64,000 nt of DNA from Woodsholea maritima DSM 17123 (GTDB lineage Bacteria; Pseudomonadota; Alphaproteobacteria; Caulobacterales; Maricaulaceae). Below the pieces are notes generated by a model that was given only the letters and a program-made list of their open reading frames with translations, did not search any database and was not told the origin of the DNA. Shown here in pieces: positions 26,525-34,631 of the stretch. Made by a program: the position numbers and the translations under genes. Position 1 is the stretch's first letter; each line of letters begins with the position of its first letter. Where the stretch lies: positions 521,722-585,721 of the forward strand of contig NZ_KB908056.1 of assembly GCF_000382325.1 (NCBI RefSeq), in the 5' to 3' direction.

Positions 26525-29500
26525 TCACCCCCTTGCGGGTGGGCGAATCTTGAAGAACAAGGCATAGAGTACCGGTGCGGCGATCATGGTGAGGATACTG
26601 GCGAAGGTCAGGCCCCCAATGATCGTCACCGCCATACCGGCGAAGAAGGCATCAAACAATAAGGGCGTCATGCCCAAAATCGTCGTCCCGGCCGCCAGCA
26701 AGACGGGGCGTAGGCGGCTGACCGCGCCATCGCGGATCGCCTCATACCCATCATCGCCGCGCGCAATACGCTGATCGACTTCATCAACCAAAACGATCGC
26801 GTTCTTGATCAACATCCCCGACAGGGACAAGAAGCCCAACAGCGCGGTGAAGGAGAAAGGCACATTGGTCACCAAGAGCCCAATCGTCACCCCACAGATC
26901 GACATCGGCACAATCGCCCAGATGATCAAAGGCTGACGGACCTTCAAGAACAGAAGGAAGCTGACCGCCAGCATCACCAGGAAGCTCAAGGGCAATTGTG
27001 AGCCCAGTGAAGCCTGAGCTTCGCTTGAAGCCTCATACTCGCCGCCCCATTCAAGATGATAGCCATGGGGCAATTCCATCTGGGTAATGACGCCGGAGAA
27101 GCGGGCAAAACCCTCCATCGCGGTTTCATTTTCCTGCGGATTGGCCTGCACGGTCAGGGTCCGCACCCGGTCGCGGCGCTGGATCAGCACTTCTTCAGGG
27201 ACCAATTTGAAACCACCCACCACTTGATTGATCGGGACATAGGCGTTTTGCGCCGGGCTCCAGATCAAGCGATCGTCCAGGGTCTCGGGTTGATTGCGCT
27301 CTTGATCGGGGGCACGGGCAATGATGGGGATCTGCACCTCATCCTCGCGGTAGGACCCAACCTGAACCCCCTCGGTGGCAAAGCGCAAAGCCTCAGCAAT
27401 ATCTTCACGGGTCACACCGGCGGTGCGTGCGCGCTCAATATTGATCTCAGGGCGCAGGGACAGCGCGCGATTGCGCCAATCCATACGAATATCACGCACA
27501 TTGGCTTCGTTATTCAGGCGGGCCATCGCCTCCTCGCCCAATTCCCGCAAGACGCGCGGATCGGGGCCGGAGAAACGTGCTTCGAGCTGTGCCCCAGAGG
27601 GCGGACCAAAGACCAAACGCTCTGTGCGGATTTCCAGATTGGGATAATTGGCCCGCACATGATCCAGGATCCGATGTTCAAGAGCCGGAATAGTGTCCAG
27701 ATCGGCCGTGCGCACAATGAACTGACCATAGGCCGGGTTAGGCTGTTCGGTTGCATAGGTCAGCATGAAGCGGGTAGCCCCGCGCCCAGTGAAAGCATCC
27801 AAAGTCACGGTTTCGGGCTGCTGGGCGATATAATCGCCAATCTCTTCCATCACCGCATCGGTATCAAGAATATCGCTGCCCTGGGGCAATTGCAGGTTCA
27901 CATAGAAAAGCGGCGTATTTGAGTTTGGAAAGAAGCTGTTGCGCACAAAGCCAAAGCCCCAGAAACACGCCACAGTAATGACCAACAGCGCGCCCATGGT
28001 CAGCCAGCGTGCACGAAGGCCTGCCACTAACAAATCGCGGTAACGCGTATACATCCAGCCCTTATAGGGGTCATCATTACTGCCCTTCTCAGACTTGAAA
28101 AGGTAATGGGCAATCATCGGCGTCACCGTGATGGCCAAAACCCAGCTGAGCATCAAGGAAATACCGATCACCGCAAAAAGCGAGAAGAGAAACTCCCCCG
28201 TCGCATCCGGCGATAGACCAATCCCGGAAAACGCCATAATCCCGATAATCGTCGCACCCAGCAGCGGCCATTTGGTGGAGCCCACGGCATCCACAGCCGC
28301 CTTCAGACGACGCTCCCCGCGCTGAACTGAGATCTGGATGCCTTCGGTCACCACGATGGCGTTATCGACCAGCATCCCCATGGCGATGATCAACGCGCCC
28401 AGCGAAATCCGCTGCATGGTGATGTCAAAGACATACATGAAGAAAATCGTGCCACACACGGTCAGGAACAAGACCGCACCCACGGTCATCCCCGCGCGCC
28501 AGCCCATGGTCAGACACAGGACCCCGATCACAATCGCAACCGACATCAACAAATTGATCAGAAAGCCATTGATGGCTTCATCGACCACGCGGTGCTGCTC
28601 ATAAATCGGATGGATCTCCACCCCGACCGGCAGATCAGCCTCTAAGTCTTTCAAGCGCGCTTCAACGCCATTGCCGACATCAACGATGTTGGCATCGGAA
28701 AGCCCTGAAATGCCCAAGGTAAAGGCCCGCTCACCATTGTGACGCACATAAATCCCAGCGCGTTCTTCAGGTGTACGCACCACGCGCGCAATGTCCGACA
28801 GGCGCAAGGTTTGGCCTGAATCCTGGGGCGAGATAAGCAGCGATTCAATCGCTTCTGTACCCTCAACCCCTTGAGGCACGCTTAAACGGATCAGCTTGTC
28901 GCCGGATGGGATCTCACCGGCGGTGACCACGGCATTTTCATTGGCCAGCGTAGAGAGTACAGCCTGAAACGGCAGCCCCAAGCGCGATAAATTCTGCTGA
29001 GAAATCTCGATATAGATCCGCTCTTCAGGCACAGCCGTTGTATCGACCTTGGCCACACCATCGACAACCAAAAGCTCGCGGCGCAGCATTTTGGCCATGT
29101 CGCGGATTTCGCGATCGCTATAACCGGGTGCCGTGACGGCATAGAAAATCCCGTACACATCGCCGAAATCATCAAAAACACGCGACGGCTGAACCCCGGG
29201 CGGCAATTGGCCCGAAGCATCGCGCAAGCGCTTGCGCAATTCATCCCAGATCTGCGGCAGTTCAGTGCCGTCGAAACGCTCCTGCATCTCGACATGAATC
29301 TCAGACATCCCCGGTGAGCTTTCAGAGCGCACCTCTTTGAGTTGCGGCATCTGTTGCAACTGCGTTTCGAGATATTCAGTAACCTCGGCCTCTACCTCCA
29401 GCGCGCTCGCCCCAGGATAGGCGGTAAAAATCACAGCTTCTTTGATGGTAAAAGCCGGGTCTTCCAGACGCCCCACCTTACTAAAGCCGACCAAACCGCC

Positions 29501-29596
29501 TAACAGACAGCCCAGAATGATCAGCCAGGTCAGAACGGGCTTTTCAATGGACAGCTTTGCAATGGAAAATCCGGTGGAGTCTTGTTGTTCAGCCAT
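26525..29596 (-). CDS. RND efflux transporter, inner-membrane pump subunit
   Basis: This 1023-residue protein is an HAE1/AcrB-type proton-driven pump: a first helix near residues 19-38, two large periplasmic loops and two sets of membrane helices. TM4 holds GMLVDNAIVVTEGIQ, with one of the two Asp residues of AcrB and Asn in the second place, as in many relatives. The motif SLSGMLIKNAIVLVDEV near residue 930 carries the conserved Lys of TM10. It follows its membrane fusion protein by 12 bases. No TolC-like gene is nearby, so it would use an outer-membrane factor from elsewhere. Substrate unknown. Confidence 0.93.
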   Translation of the reverse strand: MAEQQDSTGFSIAKLSIEKPVLTWLIILGCLLGGLVGFSKVGRLEDPAFTIKEAVIFTAYPGASALEVEAEVTEYLETQLQQMPQLKEVRSESSPGMSEIHVEMQERFDGTELPQIWDELRKRLRDASGQLPPGVQPSRVFDDFGDVYGIFYAVTAPGYSDREIRDMAKMLRRELLVVDGVAKVDTTAVPEERIYIEISQQNLSRLGLPFQAVLSTLANENAVVTAGEIPSGDKLIRLSVPQGVEGTEAIESLLISPQDSGQTLRLSDIARVVRTPEERAGIYVRHNGERAFTLGISGLSDANIVDVGNGVEARLKDLEADLPVGVEIHPIYEQHRVVDEAINGFLINLLMSVAIVIGVLCLTMGWRAGMTVGAVLFLTVCGTIFFMYVFDITMQRISLGALIIAMGMLVDNAIVVTEGIQISVQRGERRLKAAVDAVGSTKWPLLGATIIGIMAFSGIGLSPDATGEFLFSLFAVIGISLMLSWVLAITVTPMIAHYLFKSEKGSNDDPYKGWMYTRYRDLLVAGLRARWLTMGALLVITVACFWGFGFVRNSFFPNSNTPLFYVNLQLPQGSDILDTDAVMEEIGDYIAQQPETVTLDAFTGRGATRFMLTYATEQPNPAYGQFIVRTADLDTIPALEHRILDHVRANYPNLEIRTERLVFGPPSGAQLEARFSGPDPRVLRELGEEAMARLNNEANVRDIRMDWRNRALSLRPEINIERARTAGVTREDIAEALRFATEGVQVGSYREDEVQIPIIARAPDQERNQPETLDDRLIWSPAQNAYVPINQVVGGFKLVPEEVLIQRRDRVRTLTVQANPQENETAMEGFARFSGVITQMELPHGYHLEWGGEYEASSEAQASLGSQLPLSFLVMLAVSFLLFLKVRQPLIIWAIVPMSICGVTIGLLVTNVPFSFTALLGFLSLSGMLIKNAIVLVDEVDQRIARGDDGYEAIRDGAVSRLRPVLLAAGTTILGMTPLLFDAFFAGMAVTIIGGLTFASILTMIAAPVLYALFFKIRPPARG

Positions 29597-29608
29597 TTTC
29601 GCCCCCGC

Positions 29609-30688
29609 CTAGTGTTGTGCGTCAGACGTGTGCGTCGCGCGCGCCATGGGACGAACTTTCATCCCCTCGCTCAACGCGGTTACACCAGCGGTGACGACTT
29701 GCTCACCCGGCTCCAAGCCTTGGGTGATCAAGATCTGGTCTTGGGCAAGATCACGCGTTTCAACCCGGCGCGCATGAACCTCGCCATTATCCTCATCATA
29801 GACCCACACCCGGAAGCTACCGTCTGGGGCACTATCAAGCGCCGATAACGGCACTTCTATCCCGGCCCCGGCCCGGCTTTGGTCATACGTGACAAGCACA
29901 CTCGCCGTCATACCGGGCAGGATATTGGCCGGAATATGATCAGGCAGAGCCAGGATCACGCTATAGGTTTGAGAGGTAGCTTGAGGCTCGGCCACCAGCT
30001 CGCGATATTCCAAATCAAAGCTTTGGTCCGGCAAGAAAGGAAAGCTCGCGCGTAAAGTAACGACATCGTCCTTATCAAATTGCGCCACCAAAGCCTCAGG
30101 CACCGAAATCGCGACCCGCAATTCACTGATGTCCTGCAGACGCATCACCGGCTGCCCCCCGGCCACGGTGGTGAAATTATCGACCAAGCGACGGCTGACC
30201 AAGGCATCAAAGGGCGCGCGAATGGTCGTGTAGGTCAAATTCTGACGCGCATTTTGCACGGCGACTTCAGCCAGATCGAAATCCGTCTGAGCATCTTCCA
30301 AGGCCGCATCGGCCGAGATGCCGCGATCATGCAGCGTTTGTTGGCGTTCCAGCGCGGTGCGGGCCTGTTGCAATTCAACCTGTGCCGTACGCAAAGCGCG
30401 CTCATAATCTTGCTGTTCAAGACGGGCCAGCAAATCGCCCTGGGTGATTACCGCGCCTTCTGCCACGGGAAGCTCGGTCAAACGCCCACCGACCTGGAAG
30501 GCCATGTCCACGGTCAAACGGGCCTCAACCCGGCCAACAAATTCACGTTGCGCTGGGCCAGAGCGCGCCGCCACGGTTAACAATTTCGCGCCCCGGATCG
30601 GGTCAGCAGGCGGTGCGGGCGGTTCACCACAGGCGCTTAGAAGCAAGCCTAAAGCGGTAACAGAAAATAGTGCGAACCGGGTCATCAA
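29609..30688 (-). CDS. RND efflux membrane fusion lipoprotein
   Basis: This 359-residue periplasmic adaptor has a lipobox (LLLSAC), a lipoyl-like half motif (FVGRVEARLTVDMAFQVGGR), a helical hairpin with coiled coil (about residues 100-150), the second lipoyl half (IRAPFDALVSRR) and beta-barrel and proximal domains. It connects the RND pump to an outer-membrane channel. Its start overlaps the tetR stop by four bases, so the regulator, adaptor and pump form one operon. Confidence 0.92.
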   Translation of the reverse strand: MMTRFALFSVTALGLLLSACGEPPAPPADPIRGAKLLTVAARSGPAQREFVGRVEARLTVDMAFQVGGRLTELPVAEGAVITQGDLLARLEQQDYERALRTAQVELQQARTALERQQTLHDRGISADAALEDAQTDFDLAEVAVQNARQNLTYTTIRAPFDALVSRRLVDNFTTVAGGQPVMRLQDISELRVAISVPEALVAQFDKDDVVTLRASFPFLPDQSFDLEYRELVAEPQATSQTYSVILALPDHIPANILPGMTASVLVTYDQSRAGAGIEVPLSALDSAPDGSFRVWVYDEDNGEVHARRVETRDLAQDQILITQGLEPGEQVVTAGVTALSEGMKVRPMARATHTSDAQH

Positions 30689-31254
30689 CAGGCCTCCGAA
30701 ACCATGGTCATAATGCGCGCTGTAACAGCCGCGCGTTCTTCCGGGGTGAGAAAATCCAGCCCCAAAATATCTGAAAAGTGCAAGCCATCCCCAACTAGTA
30801 ATGTGATGAGGACTAAAGTTGGGTCTTTCGTTTCCTCAAGCACGCGCGCACGCACGGCGTGCACGGCGTCTCGAACCGGGTTGATCAACTCAGGATGCTC
30901 GGCCACAGCGGCCAAAATCGCCATCGAAACGCGCGGCGATTTGCGTGAATGCTCCATCCCGACGCGCACGATCGCGGGCAAGACCGGCTCACCCTTGGCT
31001 TCAGCGTCTTGGGTCGCCTGATCAAACTCACCATTGATCATATCAATCATGCGCGTGATCATCCCCTCCACCAAGGCCTGCTTGGAAGAGAAATAATAAA
31101 GCACGCCGCCTTTGGAAAAGCCGCTTTCCTTGACCACCGCATCAATGGTCAAACGCCGCGCACCACCCGCCTCCACCACGCGCTCAGCCGCATCTAAGAT
31201 CGCGTCGCGGGTCGAAGGCTTAGTCGCACCTTGAGGGGAGTTTTTGTTCGACAT
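30685..31254 (-). CDS. TetR-family repressor of the RND efflux operon
   Basis: This 189-residue protein has a TetR helix-turn-helix at about residues 17-60 (RDAILDAAERVVEAGGARRL, then VVKESGFSKGGVLYYFSSK) and a C-terminal ligand domain. It is the first gene of the efflux operon, with a double palindrome just upstream, so autoregulation and repression of the pump genes is the simplest model. Ligand unknown. Confidence 0.9.
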   Translation of the reverse strand: MSNKNSPQGATKPSTRDAILDAAERVVEAGGARRLTIDAVVKESGFSKGGVLYYFSSKQALVEGMITRMIDMINGEFDQATQDAEAKGEPVLPAIVRVGMEHSRKSPRVSMAILAAVAEHPELINPVRDAVHAVRARVLEETKDPTLVLITLLVGDGLHFSDILGLDFLTPEERAAVTARIMTMVSEAC

Positions 31255-31270
31255 ATCAACCTATTTATTG

Positions 31271-31319
31271 TGTACCGTCTGGACGGTTGAGGCGCTCTAT
31301 AAACCGTCCAGACGGTACA
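31271..31319. promoter_or_regulatory. Double operator upstream of the TetR/RND operon
   Basis: TGTACCGTCTGGACGGTT (31271-31288) and its exact reverse complement (31302-31319) are separated by 13 bases. Each copy is itself a near-perfect palindrome (ACCGTC-N2-GACGGT). This is the arrangement expected for two TetR dimers. It ends 17 bases before the repressor start on that side. Confidence 0.8.
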
Positions 31320-31529
31320 GACAAGATGGAAGTGCAGTTGCAGCATCTCAGCGCCTCAAAAGCAACCCTTAATTTTCAATAACTTATAAAATTGCCCCAT
31401 AAATATCGTAAGAATTTCGTTTTAGTCAGCTTTGTGAAACTTCTGTGAAAGCAGTCCTTAACAGTTGGTTTATCAGGCTAAGAGCGCTATCGCCTCAAAG
31501 GATTTGGCGCATGGAGGGGACCCGCGACC

Positions 31530-32777
31530 ATGGAAGCGATCAGTCAATTTCAGATCTTTTCGGTACCGGTGATAGCGTTAGTCGGCTTCTGTTTGGCGTC
31601 CTACGCCATCGTTGCCAATGACGTTATTCAAACACTCGGCACCTTCTTATCATCCAATGCCAAGCGCCCTTGGGTTATCCTCTGGGTCTATGCCGCGACG
31701 ATCATCGTTGCCGTCATGGCCTATGGCTGGTTTACCCACAGCGGCGATATTGCCTTTGGTCGCTTGAATAAAATCCCTTTCCCTGAAGGCGGCATTCAGT
31801 GGTGGCATGCCATTCCACCGCTCTTCCTTCTTGTGATGACGCGCTTTGGCATCCCGGTTTCAACAACCTTCCTGGTGTTGACAATCTTCACCTTTACTGG
31901 CGGGACGGCCACCGAAGGTGTGCTGGGCAAAATGTTGTTCAAAAGCCTGATGGGCTATGTCGTGGCCTTCGTCGCCGCTGGCGTGCTCTATGCGCTCATC
32001 TCGCGCATGTTTGAAAAATGGGTTCACAAAACCCAAAGCGACAACCACCACATCATCTGGTATGTGCTTCAGTGGCTTTCGACCGCTTTCTTGTGGTCAC
32101 AATGGTTGATGCAGGATTTAGCGAACATCTTCGTCTTCTTGCCGCGCGAAACCGTTGTGGATGCCAATGGCGATGTCACTGTTGCCTTTAGTGCGGGCCT
32201 GATTATCTTCGCTACGCTATTGATGGTCGCGCTCCACGCGATTATCTTCGCGACCCGGGGCGGTGAGATCCAGAAAATCGTTCTAACCAAAACCAACACG
32301 GTTGACCCGCGCGCTGCGACCCTGATCGACCTCAGCTATGGTTTGATCCTATGGTATTTCAAAGAGCTCAATGACGTGCCGATGAGCACCACCTGGGTCT
32401 TCCTGGGTCTGCTCGCTGGCCGCGAGCTGGCCATCTCTCTGGTCGCACAATTGCGCAGCGTTGGCGAAGCTGTCTTTGACGTTATCACCGATGTCATCCG
32501 CGGATCGATTGGTCTGATCGTTTCTGTCGTGCTGGCTATCGGCCTTCCTGCGATTGCAACCGGTGAAGTCCCTAACATCATGGAACAAGTCTTCGGCGTT
32601 AAAGCCAGTGAAGACTTAGAAGATGCCGGCCAATCCCTCAGTGATGTTGTGGAAGAGCTGAGCGATAATACACCAGCAGAAGCGCAAGGGGGCGATGTCG
32701 ACGAGACAGCCCCTGAGGATATGCCCGCGGCAACCGAGGGCGAAACCGAGGGCGAGGGTGAAAGCCAACCTCAATAA
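31530..32777 (+). CDS. PiT-like inorganic phosphate permease
   Basis: This 415-residue inner-membrane protein has about ten membrane segments and the two inverted signature repeats of the PiT family in variant form: VANDVIQTLGTFLSS near residue 28 (usual form GANDVANA) and FGIPVSTTFLVL near residue 108, with a later LNDVPMSTTWVFLGL near residue 285. The last 60 residues are a very acidic Glu/Asp/Ala tail, absent in classical PiT proteins. It probably moves phosphate, or another oxyanion, with a cation. A strong terminator follows. Upstream there is only a poor Pho-box-like repeat. Confidence 0.7.
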   Translation: MEAISQFQIFSVPVIALVGFCLASYAIVANDVIQTLGTFLSSNAKRPWVILWVYAATIIVAVMAYGWFTHSGDIAFGRLNKIPFPEGGIQWWHAIPPLFLLVMTRFGIPVSTTFLVLTIFTFTGGTATEGVLGKMLFKSLMGYVVAFVAAGVLYALISRMFEKWVHKTQSDNHHIIWYVLQWLSTAFLWSQWLMQDLANIFVFLPRETVVDANGDVTVAFSAGLIIFATLLMVALHAIIFATRGGEIQKIVLTKTNTVDPRAATLIDLSYGLILWYFKELNDVPMSTTWVFLGLLAGRELAISLVAQLRSVGEAVFDVITDVIRGSIGLIVSVVLAIGLPAIATGEVPNIMEQVFGVKASEDLEDAGQSLSDVVEELSDNTPAEAQGGDVDETAPEDMPAATEGETEGEGESQPQ

Positions 32778-32817
32778 GTTCGAACATTTATCTCATTTAC
32801 AAGTCTTTTCGACTACA

Positions 32818-32845
32818 AAGCGCGCCCCACAAGGCGCGCTTTTTC
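32818..32845 (+). terminator. Rho-independent terminator after the PiT-like gene
   Basis: AAAGCGCGCC and GGCGCGCTTT form a 10-bp stem with a six-base loop, ending in a run of five T (the first three are stem bases), 41 bases after the stop codon. Confidence 0.9.
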
Positions 32846-32962
32846 ATGTACTTTTCCCAATTTCAATGATTTGGCGGCACACCTCGTGATCACCATCACG
32901 CATAGACAAGGGCGTCATTAGCCCTAACGTCTTCATAGCGCATGTCATTTGCATCTTTTTAA

Positions 32963-32993
32963 GAGGAATTCCTCATAACTTGAATGCATTCAA
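32963..32993. promoter_or_regulatory. Two adjacent palindromes upstream of the histidine kinase gene
   Basis: GAGGAATTCCTC (32963-32974) and TTGAATGCATTCAA (32980-32993) are both perfect palindromes, five bases apart, ending 21 bases before the chosen start. They may be operator sites. No regulator can be named. Confidence 0.35.
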
Positions 32994-33014
32994 TATTTGC
33001 GTTCGGAAACCATT

Positions 33015-34631
33015 ATGCCGGATAGTGACAAGCCAGAGGTTAAGGCACCGCCCAGCTATCGCGGTCTGGGTCACGATCCCGTTTTGACCACTTTGGTCGA
33101 AACCCTGGGCAGTGAGTTTCGCACCCCCGTCGTGATGATCGTTCTTTTAGAACAAGGTGAGCCTTATATTGCCGGTAAAACCGGTATTGTCGGATTTGAT
33201 GCTGAACGCGCTGCCTACCTCATCCTACCCGTCATTGAAGCGTCCAGCGCCAGCAGTGTGCGCGATATTCGCGGTCAGCGTCCGCCTCCCCCTCATGGGG
33301 TGCCGCGCGGGGTTCGCTTTCATGCCAGCGCGCCTTTAATCAATGAAGACGGCCAAGCCATTGGGGCTTTATTGATCGCGGATAGTAAGCCCCGCCGGAT
33401 CGGACAAAGCGCTCTGGCCCAGCTTGACCGGTTTGCGACCCTCGCCTATGCGGCCCTGACGCGCAGCTATTATGCCGCCAAGCTGGAAACGCGGGTCCAC
33501 GAAATTGAAAAGCTGAAACAACGCAATGAATCCATTCTGACCGCCTCGGTCGATGCCATTGCCAGCTTTGAGCCTATTCGCAATTTTCGCGGCGACATCG
33601 AAGATTATAAACTGGTTCAATACAACCCCGCCTTTGAGCGGATCTTAGATCGCCCCAAAGAAGATCTTCACGATGCGCGCCTGTTAGAGGCCTTCCCCCA
33701 GGCTGAAGACTTGGGCGTGTTTGAGCGCTTCCGCCAAGTCGCAGAAACGGGAAAACCCACCGATTTTGAAGAAGCTTTTACGCAAAACGGGCTTGATACC
33801 TGGTATCGCATTACCGCTGTGGCGACCGGGCAGAAAGGCTTCACCCTGACATTAAGCTCGATCCAAGAGCGTAAAATGCACCAGCAATCGCTAGAGCGCG
33901 CCAATGCCAAGCTGCGTCAATTCTCGGTGGCGGTGGCCCATGACCTCAAAGCGCCTTTACGCCATTTGCAGGGCTTTGGCCGCATCGTCAAATCGCGCAT
34001 GCAAGTGACAGCCCTGCACGAAGATCTCGTCTATCTCGATGAATTAGACCGCGCCGCAGATCGGCTTAAAGCCATGCTGGATGGTCTTCTCGATTACACC
34101 ATGCTGGGCAATCAAGAGCACACCCACGCCCATTGCAGTCTTCAAGATTGCGCAGAACTGGCCGCAGAGCCCCTCGGCTATGACAGCGTCGGGGCCACGC
34201 TAAACATTGATCTGGATCACCTACCCGATGTGGTCGGTGATAAGGTCCAGATCCAACGGGTCTTCCACAACCTCTTCGACAATGCCCTGAAATATCATAG
34301 CGCAGAGCCGCTGGAGGTTTCGGTCACAGGCGAGGTCGTCAAAGGCTTAGCCATTGTAACCGTGCGCGATAATGGCATCGGGATTGCGCCTGAATATCAT
34401 GAAAAAGTCTTTGACCTTTTCACCCGCTTGCCCGAAGCCCAAGATCAGGCCCATGGTAGCGGAATTGGCCTGCCGATTTGTCGCCAAATCGCTGAATCCT
34501 TTGGCGGCAGCCTGGAGCTGCGCAAACCCAAAGGCCAAGAGGCCCAGGGTGAACAGGGCAGCACCTTTCAGCTCACCCTGCCCATCGCTGAGCCCCATTC
34601 CTTACGCAAGTCCAATCACGCCGCCGCTTAA
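33015..34631 (+). CDS. Orphan GAF-PAS sensor histidine kinase
   Basis: This 538-residue soluble kinase has a GAF domain (about residues 15-155), a PAS-like domain (about 175-285), a HisKA domain with phospho-acceptor H309 in VAHDLKAPLR, and a HATPase domain with the N box (NLFDNALKYH), G1 (DNGIGIAPEY) and G2 (GSGIGLPIC). It resembles bacteriophytochrome-type kinases at its C-terminus, but I see no PHY domain or bilin Cys. The ATG at 33015 was preferred to a TTG at 32997 because of GGA about nine bases upstream. No response regulator is adjacent. Its stop shares the TTAA of the opposite thrS stop. Confidence 0.88.
   Translation: MPDSDKPEVKAPPSYRGLGHDPVLTTLVETLGSEFRTPVVMIVLLEQGEPYIAGKTGIVGFDAERAAYLILPVIEASSASSVRDIRGQRPPPPHGVPRGVRFHASAPLINEDGQAIGALLIADSKPRRIGQSALAQLDRFATLAYAALTRSYYAAKLETRVHEIEKLKQRNESILTASVDAIASFEPIRNFRGDIEDYKLVQYNPAFERILDRPKEDLHDARLLEAFPQAEDLGVFERFRQVAETGKPTDFEEAFTQNGLDTWYRITAVATGQKGFTLTLSSIQERKMHQQSLERANAKLRQFSVAVAHDLKAPLRHLQGFGRIVKSRMQVTALHEDLVYLDELDRAADRLKAMLDGLLDYTMLGNQEHTHAHCSLQDCAELAAEPLGYDSVGATLNIDLDHLPDVVGDKVQIQRVFHNLFDNALKYHSAEPLEVSVTGEVVKGLAIVTVRDNGIGIAPEYHEKVFDLFTRLPEAQDQAHGSGIGLPICRQIAESFGGSLELRKPKGQEAQGEQGSTFQLTLPIAEPHSLRKSNHAAA

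Noticed and set aside
31428-31450. Pho-box-like repeat before the PiT-like gene (GTGAAAC-N4-GTGAAAG)
   Set aside because: It mismatches the PhoB consensus in both halves and, read as a Pho box, points away from the gene.
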